Assembly (NCBI RefSeq): GCF_040958095.1
Contig: NC_091158.1
Coordinates: 42,153,179 to 42,217,178, forward strand
Reading direction: 5' to 3'
Source of the DNA: Procambarus clarkii
Taxonomy: Eukaryota; Arthropoda; Malacostraca; Decapoda; Cambaridae
Length of the DNA: 64,000 nucleotides
The position numbers and the translations under genes were made by a program. Positions 25,588-37,440 of this stretch are shown here, in pieces. How positions within the stretch are numbered: position 1 is the stretch's first letter; every line of letters begins with the position of its first letter. The notes under the pieces are model-generated. The model was not told the DNA's origin. It was given only the letters and a program-made list of their open reading frames with translations, and searched no databases.

Positions 25588-25809
25588 TAACTTCTTGTAA
25601 TCTTAGTGTATTTAGTAGGTTCTATCATATGTTCTTATTCCCCAACCCCTTAACCTAACCTTTCAGATGCAGTTTATTGTGTTTTTTGACGTATTTGTTG
25701 AATATATTATCCTTTTCCTAACCTTTCAGATGTAGCTTTGTTTCTCCTTTTTGTATATTTTTACCCAAACCCACCATCCCACTTAACCTTCTTTCCTTCT
25801 TTTACTTTG
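25588..25809 (+). repeat. Inner end of the left arm (inverted repeat, left half)
   Basis: This 222-bp segment is the reverse complement of 26,148-26,369 without any indel: paired positions sum to 51,957. It includes two AACCTTTCAGATG boxes. Confidence 0.9.
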
Positions 25810-26147
25810 ATTCTCCTACTCCTTCTAACCCTCCTTTTCTATCTCTCTCCCTTATTCTCTCTCTTCCTCCCTCATTTGCTCAAATGCTCTCTTCTTTCTC
25901 AAATTCAAGTCTTAATGCCCCCATTCTCACACCCTCACTCTCATTCACTTAGTTTTTCTTTTTCTCAAATTCAAGTCTTAGTGCTCCCATGCTCTTCCTC
26001 CCCCCTCTCTCTTACTCTTTTCTCCTCTTTTCATGCTCTCACTCCCTTGCTCTCTTGTTTTTCTCAATTTCAAATCTTAGTTGATCTGATTCTTTACTAT
26101 TGTAATTTTATTATTACTAAGATAAAGAATGAACTTATATGTGAAAA
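25810..26147. other. Loop of element A, pyrimidine-rich
   Basis: CT-rich text with the duplicated phrase TTTCTCAAATTCAAGTCTTA, ending in an AT-rich stretch. An apparent 152-aa frame (25,738-26,196) crosses from arm into loop and is composition-driven. Nothing resembles a transposase. Confidence 0.6.
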
Positions 26148-26369
26148 CAAAGTAAAAGAAGGAAAGAAGGTTAAGTGGGATGGTGGGTTTGGGTAAAAAT
26201 ATACAAAAAGGAGAAACAAAGCTACATCTGAAAGGTTAGGAAAAGGATAATATATTCAACAAATACGTCAAAAAACACAATAAACTGCATCTGAAAGGTT
26301 AGGTTAAGGGGTTGGGGAATAAGAACATATGATAGAACCTACTAAATACACTAAGATTACAAGAAGTTA
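26148..26369 (-). repeat. Truncated right arm of element A
   Basis: Exact inverted partner of 25,588-25,809. The match stops at AAGAAGTTA (26,361-26,369); the next bases belong to a Helitron helicase reading frame. About 5.9 kb of expected right arm is missing. Confidence 0.9.
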
Positions 26370-26835
26370 TCCAACAGAATTTTTTAAATCACTCAATCTG
26401 CTAGGGATACCATCACACGTACGGCAATTGAAAATTTGCCTGCCAATTATCATGTTGCGAAATATCAATCAGCTAAAGCCTTGCAACGCCATGCGCCTTG
26501 CAGTAAAAAAAATAATCAGCAACGTCGTAGAAGCAATAATCTTGACAAGACCTTTCAAAGGTGAAGATGTCCTCATTCCTTGCATTTCTATGATTCCAAC
26601 AGATATGCCATTTCAATTTAAGATATTGTAATTTCCAATTCGATTGGGGTTTACAATCACCATCAACAAACCTCAGGGCCAATCTTTAAAATTGTGCGGT
26701 TTATATCTAGACATCGAATGCTTCTCACATGGACGATTATATGTTGCGTGTTCTAGAATCGGCAAACCAGACAATCTCGATATCTCCACAGACAATGGAA
26801 CAACAAAACATATTGTATACCCACAAGCAAGGTGA
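26368..26835 (+). pseudogene. Helitron RepHel helicase, C-terminal fragment
   Basis: The frame reads YPTEFFKSLNL, HVRQLKICLPIIMLRNINQ, then LTRPFKGEDVLIPCISMIP, and after a TAA at 26,629-26,631 continues in the same frame with FPIRLGFTITINKPQGQSLK, CFSHGRLYVACSRIG and TKHIVYP. These are the C-terminal motifs of the PIF1-like superfamily 1 helicase of Helitrons: the 'LRN', 'NKxQGQSL' and 'LYVACSRxG' blocks. The internal TAA sits where the family normally has a sense codon. The N-terminal Rep and Walker regions are missing, cut at the junction with the foldback arm. It is non-functional; the family call is firm. Confidence 0.9.
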
Positions 26836-26889
26836 AATTAAACAAATTTGAAACGTGTGCTCTCTCTTTTCTTACTTTTCCGTTTAACC

Positions 26890-27085
26890 AGACTTAAATT
26901 TTAAAAAGTAAATTTTAAAAAGTAAAATTAATAATTCTAACACAAATTTTCTCAATGTTTCTTATATTCTTTTTCACTGTTGATGGTAACTGAAAAATCA
27001 ATTCTCCAAAATTCATTTTTATTTCTAGTCTGACGCGACACCTGAACGCGTTTCGTAAAGCTTATTACATTTTCAAAGACTTTAG
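26890..27085 (+). repeat. Interspersed repeat with GTCTGACGCGACAC
   Basis: It contains ATTAATAATTCTAACACAAA, TTTTTCACTGTTGATGGTAA and GTCTGACGCGACACCTGAAC, followed by ACATTTTCAAAGACTTTAG. The same series occurs inverted at 32,385-32,572, and its first part at 61,720-61,790. It could be the 3' region that followed the Helitron helicase or an independent non-autonomous element. No coding frame. Confidence 0.7.
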
Positions 27086-27635
27086 TTTACTCACACACTC
27101 CCCCCTCAGCTCGTTGTTGCCGAGAGGGGGGGGGGGGCTTATTGGGTGACTGCCGGAGTGTGATGCTCCTTGGGACAGTCCTCTGTCCTTTTCTAGCCTT
27201 GTGCTCCTGCTGCCGTCCTCTCCAATTATGCTGAGCACCTTTTCTTTTTCCTTCTGTTTCGTTTTTCTCCCCCCTCTTCTCCTATCTGCTTGCCGTTTCC
27301 TGCCGACCTTTTGCTTGTTCTGGTTCTTCCCTTGGACTTCTTCTATTTTGACGCCCGGGTGCTTGAGGAGGTATACTCTTGCACCCGTAGAACTGTAGTA
27401 CCCGACGTCGAGAGCGAGGGGAACCTTTTATTGTCAATCCCACTTTCATCACTGAACCTGATCTCAACGGACTGTCGGTTCTTAAGGTGGCGTTTGTGGG
27501 GCTTATACTCACGACGCACCCCTAGGAGGCCCCGGCATGATCGGCGATAGCTTCTTGTTGGGTGTCCTGCCTCTAATTGTGGCTCCATGGTGGGTGTGGG
27601 GGCACATTCGTGAATGAATATTCCTTTTCGTAGTG
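27086..27635 (+). other. Putative 5' UTR of a non-LTR retrotransposon
   Basis: GC-richer DNA with no maintained frame leads directly into the ORF1 start at 27,636. It includes TGCACCCGTAGAACTGTAGT and GGCCCCGGCATGATCGGCG. A sharp composition change at about 27,085 marks the likely 5' end. Promoter activity is expected for a LINE 5' UTR, but I see no specific motif. Confidence 0.5.
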
Positions 27636-29220
27636 ATGATAACCCCTGTTTCGACTGTTTCTGCTTTACCTTCTCAGGCTCGTGGGGTGGGCGACCAAGC
27701 CCCCGAGTTGGTCTGTATTAGAAGACCGGGCTGTGTGGCCTCCGCTGCATTGGGCCCCGACCTTGCTCCTCCTTTGGCCTCTCTGACTCCTTCCCTTGGC
27801 TCCCCTCCCTCCTCTGTGGTTGGGTCGAGCCCCAAGCCCCCAGTGGTGACTATCTCGTCCCCTGGCGCAGGTCCATCTCTAGTTGTAACTACTGCGCCTT
27901 TTAACCCCTCTCTCTCTGGGGGTTCTCACCGCCGTCCTCGTCACGGCCGCCCTCGCTCGATTCCTTCCAGTTCTGCTACCTATCAAGCCTTGTTTGGTCC
28001 CGCTTCGTGGGCCAAATATTTTGATCTCCTCCCTCTTGATTCTGCGCCTCCTGACGATTTCTCCCTCCATCGACATCTCGTTGATTCCGTGGATGCCTCC
28101 GTTACTTTCAACCCCACTCGTCTCGGTACACGTGTCGTTGCTGCTCCTTCTCAGGATGCTGCTTCCCGCTTGGCTGTCTTATCCTGCCTTGGCGAGACCC
28201 CTGTTCGGATCTCGAAGAACGCTCAGTTGAATGCCAGTGTTGGCACTATTCTGCTCCAGCCCCATGTTGCGACCGGTGTTCGGGACCTGCGCGACTGCCA
28301 CGACGATATTCGACATATCCTTGCTGCCCAGGGCCATTCTATTCTCCAGGTGGACACGTTTACTCGTCCCCCTCGTGGTAGTCGCCGTCAACCCCCCGGG
28401 TTGTGAAGATTACCTTTGATGGTAGGACCCTACCCCCCTCCGTCATTCTTGCCGGTGCCAGGAGTACTCCTACTCTGTACTCTAGTACTCTAGACAGAGT
28501 ACTCCTACTCTGTCTAGGAGTACATTCCTTCTCCTCGGCTCTGTAACAAGTGCTGGAGGTTTGGGCATGGTGCCCTCCGCTGCTCCGGGACTGTCTCTCT
28601 CTGTCCTTTGTGTGGTGGCGAAGGTCACTTTAAGTTGGAGTGCACTTCTCCCCAGGCTCGTTACCTCAACTGCGGTGAGGCCCATCCTACCTTCTCCCGT
28701 GCGTGTGTCCATTACAAGCTTGAGGCAGCCGTCCTCAACTTGAAGCACCGGGAGCGTTTATTTTTTCCTGAGGCGAGACGCCAGGTTCGCCGGCTCCCGC
28801 CTTATGCTAATATCTCTTATGCTCGCGTGTTGCCCTCTTCCTCTCCTTGTCCTTCCCACCTTCCTCAGACTCACAACCGTTTCCGGGCCTTGGATCCTGA
28901 TGCGCCCACTGCCCCCTTCTCTGTTCCTTTGGGTTCTCTTCCAAAGGATCCACCTCCTGGTCCTCTGTCTGGGTTCCCCTTCTTTCTACCCGGTCTGTCT
29001 TGTCTCCTGTGTCTTCTTCCTCGTCTCCCTCCGTTCCTCCTTCCCATCCGTCTCTTGACTCTCCCCGCCGCCTATCGGTGCGGGCTGATGTCCATCGCTC
29101 TCCAAACGGCCGTCATGTGTGCTTCTCCTGTTGAGACGCTAGAATCCGTTGCCCAGTACGTGGTTGCTGGGACACCTGTCTCTTTAAGTCAGAAGCGTAA
29201 GCCTGGCGCCTCTGTTCAGC
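27636..29220 (+). pseudogene. Non-LTR retrotransposon ORF1 (Gag-like, CCHC knuckles), frameshifted
   Basis: ATG at 27,636 opens a 256-codon stretch: a Pro/Ser-rich N-terminus, then TYQALFGPASWAKYFDL, HRHLVDSVDASVTFNPT and DCHDDIRHILAAQGHS. It stops at 28,404-28,406. One extra base in the C-run before it is the likely cause, because frame +2 continues VVKITFDGRTLPPSVILAG. A local rearrangement with repeated AGTACTCCTACTCTG (28,480-28,520) follows and the original frame returns. Two complete CX2CX4HX4C knuckles are then visible: CNKCWRFGHGALRC, and CPLCGGEGHFKLEC at about 28,612-28,653. A third is degenerate, NCGEAHPTFSRAC. The family role is nucleic-acid binding in the LINE RNP. ORF2 is absent: a SINE-type tail follows at once. 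Confidence 0.8.
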
Positions 29221-29341
29221 TAGCAGTAAATAGGTATCCAGGAGTTAGTTAGGTTAGTTTAGATTAGGTTAGGTTAGTTTTGGCTAGGAATTAGGCTAAG
29301 CTAGGTTAGGTTAGGTTACGTTCGGTTAGTTTAGGCTAGGT
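29207..29341 (+). repeat. SINE-tail module with TTAGG-like text
   Basis: GCCTCTGTTCAGCTAGCAG and TAAATAGGTATCCAGGAGTT are followed by TTAGG-like words and TTTTGGCTAGGAATTAGGC. The whole run up to GTTTAGGCTAG recurs at 46,703-46,836 with few differences. Confidence 0.75.
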
Positions 29342-29465
29342 TTGTAGAAATAGAAATAGAGGAAGGACTGTAATTGTAGGTAGCGTTTCCTATCACCGAA
29401 TACATCTATTCATCTAACAGTAAATAGGTATCCAGGAGTTAGTTACGTTAGGTTAGGTTAGATTA
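29330..29465 (+). repeat. SINE-tail repeat copy
   Basis: GGCTAGGTTTGTAGAAATAG, CTGTAATTGTAGGTAGCG and TATCACCGAATACATCTATT, then TAAATAGGTATCCAGGAGTT. Paralogous copies are at 29,755-29,905, 36,405-36,650 and 46,581-46,745. Confidence 0.75.
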
Positions 29466-29474
29466 GGTTAGGTT

Positions 29475-29714
29475 GTGGGAGCCGGTCGGCCGAGCGGACA
29501 GCACGCTGTACTTGTGATCCTGTGGTCCCGGGCGCCGGCGAGAAACAACGGGCAAAGTTTCTTTCACCCTATGCCCCTGTTACCTAGCAGTAAAATAGGT
29601 ACCTGGGTGTTAGTCAGCTGTCATGGGCTGCTTCCTGGGGGTGGAGGCCTGGTCGAGGACCGGGCCGCGAGGACACTAAAGCCCCGAAATCATCTCAAGA
29701 TAACCTCAAGATAA
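29475..29714 (+). mobile_element. tRNA-derived SINE (GAGCCGGTCGGCCGAGCGG type) lacking its B box
   Basis: The head GAGCCGGTCGGCCGAGCGGA has the A-box form of a class II (Leu/Ser-like) tRNA and is followed by CTTGTGATCCTGTGGTCC. The body has CTATGCCCCTGTTACCTAGC, AAAATAGGTACCTGGGTGTT and GGTCGAGGACCGGGCCGCG, and the 3' end is ATCTCAAGATAACCTCAAG. I recognise this as a common decapod SINE. The expected B-box stretch between GGTCCCGGG and GCGCCGGCG is missing, apparently by a deletion between two short GC repeats. A copy without box B should be inactive for RNA polymerase III. Confidence 0.85.
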
Positions 29715-29905
29715 GGTTAGCTTAGATTAGGTTATGTTTGTTTTGGCTAGGAAATAGGCTAGGTTTGCAGGTTAAGTTAGGTTAGTTTAGGCTAGGTTTG
29801 TAGAAATAGAAATAGAAAAGGGGCTGTAATTGTTGGTAGCTTTTCCTATCAACGAATGCCTCTGTTCACCTAGCAGTAAATAGGTATCCAGGAGTTAGTA
29901 AGCTA
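29715..29905 (+). repeat. SINE-tail repeat copy
   Basis: Same order as 29,330-29,465: TTAGG-like text, AGGTTTGTAGAAATAG, GCTGTAATTGTTGGTAGC, GCCTCTGTTCACCTAGCAG, TAAATAGGTATCCAGGAGTT. The two copies flank the SINE at 29,475, so that SINE may have landed inside a duplicated or tandem pair. Confidence 0.7.
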
Positions 29906-30346
29906 GCTACTTGGGGCGTGGTGAGTGAGTGAGGGTTAGTTAGTCACTAATTGAACCTTGTGGGGGTGTGGGTGTTGGGATATAAGCCTAACATGTGTAT
30001 TTATAAACTGCCTGTCTGCCTGTCCCCAGACTCAATGGTATTACATGTATTGACTAAAATGAAGCCTAAGAGAGTATATCCAAGACGTAAGATGAGTCAT
30101 TTGTCAGCAGCAACTTGTGCGAGATAGATCAATGGCAGCGGCGGCATCCCAACATTTCTATTTTGGAGCAACAGTAGTAGTAGTAGTAGTCCATTTGTTG
30201 TTGGTTGGTTTAACTAAATAGTTGCAATAAGTACTATCATTAATGGAGAATTGGCTGCTATGTGTGAGTATCCTCCGCCTGCCTGCCCTCCGCAGTTACC
30301 ATTATCCTGACTCACTCACATGTGATTACTTACTACTTGTATACAA
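29906..30346. other. No gene seen
   Basis: Unique-looking DNA with a short (AGT)n run at about 30,170-30,190. No supported coding or RNA feature. Confidence 0.5.
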
Positions 30347-30482
30347 TAGCAACGGCCATACTACCTACCTATCACCTTGAGAACACTGCGTCTCGTCCCA
30401 TACATCTGTCAGGTTAAGCACCGTTGACTTTGGTTAGTACTTGGATTGGTGACCTGCCTGGGAACACCAACTGCTGTTGCTG
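30347..30482 (+). rRNA. 5S rRNA-like sequence, probably a pseudogene or 5S-derived element
   Basis: It starts AGCAACGGCCATACTAC and ends GGGAACACCAACTGCTGTTGC, so the two ends can pair as the 5S helix I. The internal control region is well kept: GTTAAGCACCGTTG, then TGGTTAGTACTTGGATTGG and TGACC. About 134 bp separate the ends against ~120 for a normal 5S rRNA; the excess lies in the 5' half, around ACCTATCACCTTGAGAACAC. That insertion and substitutions in otherwise invariant positions argue against a working rRNA gene. A 5S-headed SINE is an alternative, but I see no tail. Confidence 0.75.
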
Positions 30483-30514
30483 TTAGTATACATATTTGGG
30501 CAGTCTCCGTGGGT

Positions 30515-30515
<1 letters not shown>

Positions 30516-30570
<55 letters not shown>
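30516..30570. repeat. (TG)n microsatellite
   Basis: Uninterrupted TG run of about 55 bp. The Cys-Val reading frames over it are artefacts. Confidence 0.95.
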
Positions 30571-30572
<2 letters not shown>

Positions 30573-31580
30573 AAGAATGTCGCACATGGAAATGTGTACA
30601 TGCCATTTTAATAATAGTTTACCATCCATGAAGAAAACGTCTACCTATTTGTCAGTCCATTGTCTCTCTCTGCCGGCCGGCCGGCCTACCTACCTGCTAA
30701 AACTTGTCCACTCAATATACTGTTGAATATCTATCTCCAGTGATCACTTACCCTTAATTCCTACAATATTAACCATATCATCTCATTAACAAACCTTTAC
30801 ACATTTCAACCACCTACCTTCCTGCTAACAACAATCACAACAACTAATAGTCTCAACTCAGTCCCAAACACTTTTCTTATTCCTTCCTCAACACCTCGCC
30901 CTTTATAACCTATCTGAAAAAATTAAATTTAAATACCTAACTGCCAACCCATCCCCCCTACCTTCCCCTCCCCCACCACACTTCCCACGGAAGCTCCTCC
31001 GGACCCCATCCCCCCCCCCCCCCATGTCCCCTGCCAAACCAACACTCCCCCAAACAATGGAGGCCGCCGTACCCCTACCCCCCAAACAACCCCCTCGAAC
31101 ACCCCCCCCCCCCACCAAACACAGAAAATGGCGGCCACAACGCTATATTTAACCAGACAAACCCTTCGTTCCTTCGCCTATGTACTATTTATTCTTGAAA
31201 TAAAACGAGGAATAAAACAAACCAGATTTTCCTTCCTTAGTAAAACACAGATATTTTACAGAACGAGGCCTAAAATCGCCCATATTAGATATTGGATTGC
31301 TTGTTTACCACTCACAAACTCATTTGGAAACACCACACTAATTATTAATTAATACATACTTTTAAACACATACACACACATGTCAGTTAGCCTAAATTCT
31401 CCAATATTCATTCATAAAACTGCCTCACAGGGCTGCAACCTCATCAAACAAAGCTGTTAGGTATTTCTAACTGTCAACACAAATTAACAACTCCACATGT
31501 CAATCATTGCAACTGTTGATAAATAGATACTAACTAACCTTGCTATGAGATATAAATACAAGTGCCAAATTTGATTCAGA
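30571..31580. other. No gene seen; C-rich tract inside
   Basis: Mostly unique-looking DNA. A C-rich stretch with several poly-C runs (about 30,945-31,120) gives Gly/Val-rich minus-strand frames explained by composition. No RNA or protein gene is supported. Confidence 0.5.
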
Positions 31581-31584
31581 AGGC

Positions 31585-31960
31585 AACTCCAGTGTGGCCT
31601 AGTCGGATAGAACAAGTTCCTAATCCGGATAGACCTGCGTTCGAGGCTGTCGGAACGGTTGCAAGTACAGGGCACAGATTTCTCTGTGTGTCCCCTCCTG
31701 TAGGAGCATCAGTTTCGATTGACTATCTGGATAGCCGAAGATTGATTGACTGACCCCTTGGAATGTGGGGAAGGGTTGAAGTCCGGGGGCACACGGACGG
31801 ATACCTGGATCCACTGACCTCGGGCAGGTCTTTCAATCCACCTGGATTTCAGGTGGGGACAAGGGAGGCAATTTGGGTCGACACAAATAGCTGCCTGTAC
31901 CCAAAACCCCATGGATACACAGACACGCACACGGACACACATGGACTCTGACACGAACCG
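31585..31960 (+). mobile_element. Probable tRNA-derived SINE
   Basis: The head GTGTGGCCTAGTCGGATAG has an A-box shape, and TGCGTTCGAGGCTG about 45 bp later fits a B box. The ~300-bp body (TTGACTATCTGGATAGCCGA, ACACGGACGGATACCTGGAT) has no open frame of note. No second copy is in the window, so the family and its 3' end are uncertain. Confidence 0.5.
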
Positions 31961-31984
31961 AAGGTTTGTGTAGATAATAAGAAG

Positions 31985-32310
31985 GGAGGTTAGGTTAGGT
32001 TAGGTTGGTTAGGTTGGTTGGTTAGGTTAGGTTGGTTAGGTTGGTTAGGTTGGTTGGTTAGGATGGTTAGGTTGGTTGGTTAGGTTGGTTAGGTTATTTG
32101 GTTAGGTTGCTTGGTTAGGTTGGTTAGGTTAGGTTGGTTGGTTACGTTGGTTGGTTACGTTGGTTAGGTTAGGTTAGGTTGGTTGGTCTGGTTGGTTAGT
32201 TAGGTTAGGTTAGTTTGGTTAGGTTAGGTTGGTTAGTTAGGTTAAGTTGGTTAGGTTAGGTTGGTTGATTAGGTTGGTTGATTAGGTTGGTTGGTTAGGT
32301 TAGCTTAGGT
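31985..32310 (+). repeat. TTAGG/TTGG-type degenerate telomere-like tract
   Basis: Irregular alternation of GGTTAGGTT and GGTTGGTTAGG. It resembles the arthropod telomere motif but is interrupted and internal, so it is interstitial filler and not a chromosome end. Confidence 0.85.
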
Positions 32311-32384
32311 TTAAACAAGCTGTTTAAATCATAGCATAAGTAAGAACTCTGTTTAGTGTTTTCAGGAAATAGTTTAGTGTGTGT

Positions 32385-32566
32385 TAACTAAAAGTCTTTG
32401 AAAATGTAATAAGTTATTACGAAACGCATTCAAGTGTCGCGTCAGACTAGCAATAAAAATGAACTTTAGATATTTAATTTTTCAATTACTATCAACAGTG
32501 AAAAGACACATAAGAAAGATCGAGAAAATTCGTGTTAGAATTATTAATCTTACATTTTCGGTCATG

Positions 32567-32572
<6 letters not shown>
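32385..32572 (-). repeat. Interspersed repeat with GTCTGACGCGACAC (inverted copy)
   Basis: Reverse complement of the series at 26,890-27,085: AAAGTCTTTGAAAATGTAAT, GTGTCGCGTCAGAC, CAACAGTGAAAAGACA and GTGTTAGAATTATTAAT. It ends at the (TA)n preceding the palindrome array. Confidence 0.75.
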
Positions 32573-33629
<1,057 letters not shown>

Positions 33630-33634
33630 TAAAT

Positions 33635-34003
33635 GTCGTACCTAGTAGCCAGAACGCACTTCTCAGCCTACTATGCAAGGCCCGATTTGCCTAATAAGCC
33701 AAGTTTTGATGAATTAATTGTTTTTCGACTACCTAACCTAACCTAACATTTTCGGCTAGCTTACCTAACCTATAAAGATAGGTTAGGTTAGGTTCGATAG
33801 GGTTGCTTAGGTTCGGCAATATATCTACGTTAATTTTAACTCCAATAAAAAAAATTGACCTCATACATAATGAAATGGGTAGCTTTATCATTTCATAAGA
33901 AAAAAATTAGAGAAAATATATTAATTCAGGAAAACTTGGCTTATTAGGCAAACCGAGCCTTGCATAGTAGGCCGAGAGGTGCATTCCGGCTACTAGGTAC
34001 GAC
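33635..34003 (-). mobile_element. Palindromic unit 3 (reverse)
   Basis: Same orientation as unit 2, with a shortened inner CCTAACC block. Its right end is more diverged (GAGAGGTGCATTCCGGC). Confidence 0.85.
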
Positions 34004-34091
<88 letters not shown>

Positions 34092-34094
<3 letters not shown>

Positions 34095-34477
34095 GTACCT
34101 AGTAGCCAGAACTCACTTCTCAGCCTACTATTCAAGGCCCGATTTGCCTAATAAGCCAAGTTTTCATGAATTAATATATTTACTAAAATTTTTTTCTTAT
34201 GAAATGATAAAGCTACCCTTTTCACTATGTATGAGGTCAATTTTTTTTATTGGAGTTAAAATTAACGTAGATATATGACCGAACCTAACCAACCCTACCT
34301 AACCTAACCTAACCTATATATATAGGTAAGGTTAGGTTAGGTAGCCAAAAAAAGCTAGGTTAGGTTAGGTTAGGTAGGTTAGGTCGACGAAAAAACATTA
34401 ATTCATGAAAACTTGGCTTATTAGGCAAATCGGGCCTTGCATAGTAGGCTGAGAAGTGAGTTCTGGCTACTAGGTAC

Positions 34478-34480
<3 letters not shown>
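34092..34480 (+). mobile_element. Palindromic unit 4 (forward)
   Basis: Nearest relative of unit 1 by shared variants, including TATAGGTAAGGTTAGG and GAAAAAACATTAATTC. Confidence 0.85.
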
Positions 34481-36110
<1,630 letters not shown>

Positions 36111-36116
36111 CTGAAA

Positions 36117-36190
36117 ACTCACACCCCAGAAGTGACTCGAACCCATACTCCCAGGAGCCAAGCAACTGGTATGTACAAGACGCCAAGTTA
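36117..36190 (-). mobile_element. tRNA-derived SINE fragment
   Basis: On the minus strand GGCGTCTTGTACATACCAG and TATGGGTTCGAGTCACTTC (B box) are followed by GGGGTGTGAGTTTTC. The A-box end is cut off. The sequence directly abuts the (TA)n run at 36,108, which would be its 3' target. Confidence 0.6.
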
Positions 36191-36263
36191 TTCGAAACGT
36201 TATGTTTTTTAAAGTAAAGATTCTGATACAAGATGTTCAGTATATCCCTGGTTTTCCTATTCA

Positions 36264-36404
<141 letters not shown>

Positions 36405-36650
36405 TTAGGTTAGGTTAGTTTAGGCTAGGAAATAGGATACGTTTGTAGCAATAGAAATAGTTAAAAAAAATATGAAAAATGAATAAAGTATAAATAAATT
36501 ATAAATTATTTAAAAACAATAAAAAAATAAAATGAAAAAAAATAGCTGGAATTTTAGGTAACGTTTCTTATCACCGAATGCCTCTGTTCACCTAGCAGTA
36601 AATAGGTATCCGGGAGTTGGTTAGGTTAGGTAAGCTTAGTTTTGGCTAGG
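36405..36650 (+). repeat. SINE-tail repeat copy
   Basis: TTAGG-like start, GATACGTTTGTAGCAATAG, an A-rich insertion (about 36,458-36,545), then TTATCACCGAATGCCTCTG, TTCACCTAGCAG and TAAATAGGTATCCGGGAGTT. The same (TA)n-plus-tail arrangement is found right of element B at 46,527-46,745. Confidence 0.75.
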
Positions 36651-37438
36651 AAATGATGAGTGAGGTAGGGATGATGATAATGAGTAGTGAGGTAGTGATG
36701 ATGTTAGTGAGTAGTGAGGTAGTGATGATGATGGTGAGTAGTGATGATCATGAATAGTGTGGTAATGATAATGGTGAGTAGTGGGGTAGTGATGATGATG
36801 GTGAGAAGTGATGATAGTGAGTAGTATGGTACTGATGATGATGGTGAGCAGTGAGGTAGTGATTATGATGGTGAGTAGTGTGGTAGTGATGATGATGGTG
36901 TGTAGTGAGGTGATGATGCTGAGTAGTGAAGTAGTGGTGATGATGATGAGTAGTGAGGTAGTGATGATGATGGTGAGTAGTGAGGAAGTGATGATGATGG
37001 TGAGTAGAGAAGTAGTGATGATGATGGTGAGTAGTGTGGTAGTGATGATGGTGAGTAGTGTGGTAGTGATGATGGTGAGTAGTGTGGTAGTGATGTTGAG
37101 TAGTGAGGTAGTGATGATGGTGAGTAGTGTGGTAGTGATGGCGATGGTGAGTAGTGTGGTAGTGATGATTATGGTGAGTAGTGTGGTAGTGATGATGGTG
37201 AGTAGTTATGGTAATGATGATGATGACGAATAGTGATGATGATGGTGAGTAGTGTGGTAGTGATGATCGTGAGTAGTGTGGTAGTGATGATGATGGTGAG
37301 TAGTGATGATGTTTATGAGTAGTGTGGTAGTTATGATGATGGTGAGTAGTGAGGTAATGATGATGATGATGACTAGAGAGGTAGTGATGATGATGGTGAG
37401 ATAGTGATGATGATGGTGAGTAGTGAGGTAGTGATGAG
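36650..37438 (+). repeat. ~24-bp minisatellite (GATGATGGTGAGTAGTGTGG type)
   Basis: Irregular units built from GATGATGGTGAGTAGTG plus AGGTAGT or TGGTAGT. It yields a Met/Val/Ser frame on plus and a His/Tyr/Thr frame on minus; both are repeat artefacts. A remnant of the same repeat lies right of the foldback element at 46,498-46,527, so the element sits inside this minisatellite. Confidence 0.9.
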
Positions 37439-37440
37439 TA

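Larger units (their letters stand above)
19672..26369 (+). mobile_element. Giant foldback-type element A (left arm, loop, truncated right arm)
   Basis: It starts with TTAGGGATGGCAACGCACAG, preceded by TA. The left arm runs to about 25,809 (6.1 kb) and contains several different tandem-repeat families in succession. A pyrimidine-rich loop follows (25,810-26,147). The right arm then begins as an exact reverse complement of 25,588-25,809 and stops at 26,369, where a Helitron helicase fragment starts. The same modules in the same order make up element B at 37,441-46,495. No transposase frame is visible, so it is presumably non-autonomous. Drosophila FB and Galileo elements are known examples of elements with long internally repetitive inverted arms; kinship with them is not shown. 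Confidence 0.75.

Noticed and set aside
25738..26196. 152-codon frame in the foldback loop as transposase
   Set aside because: Low-complexity Leu/Ser/Pro/Phe text from CT-rich DNA, crossing the arm border; no catalytic motif.
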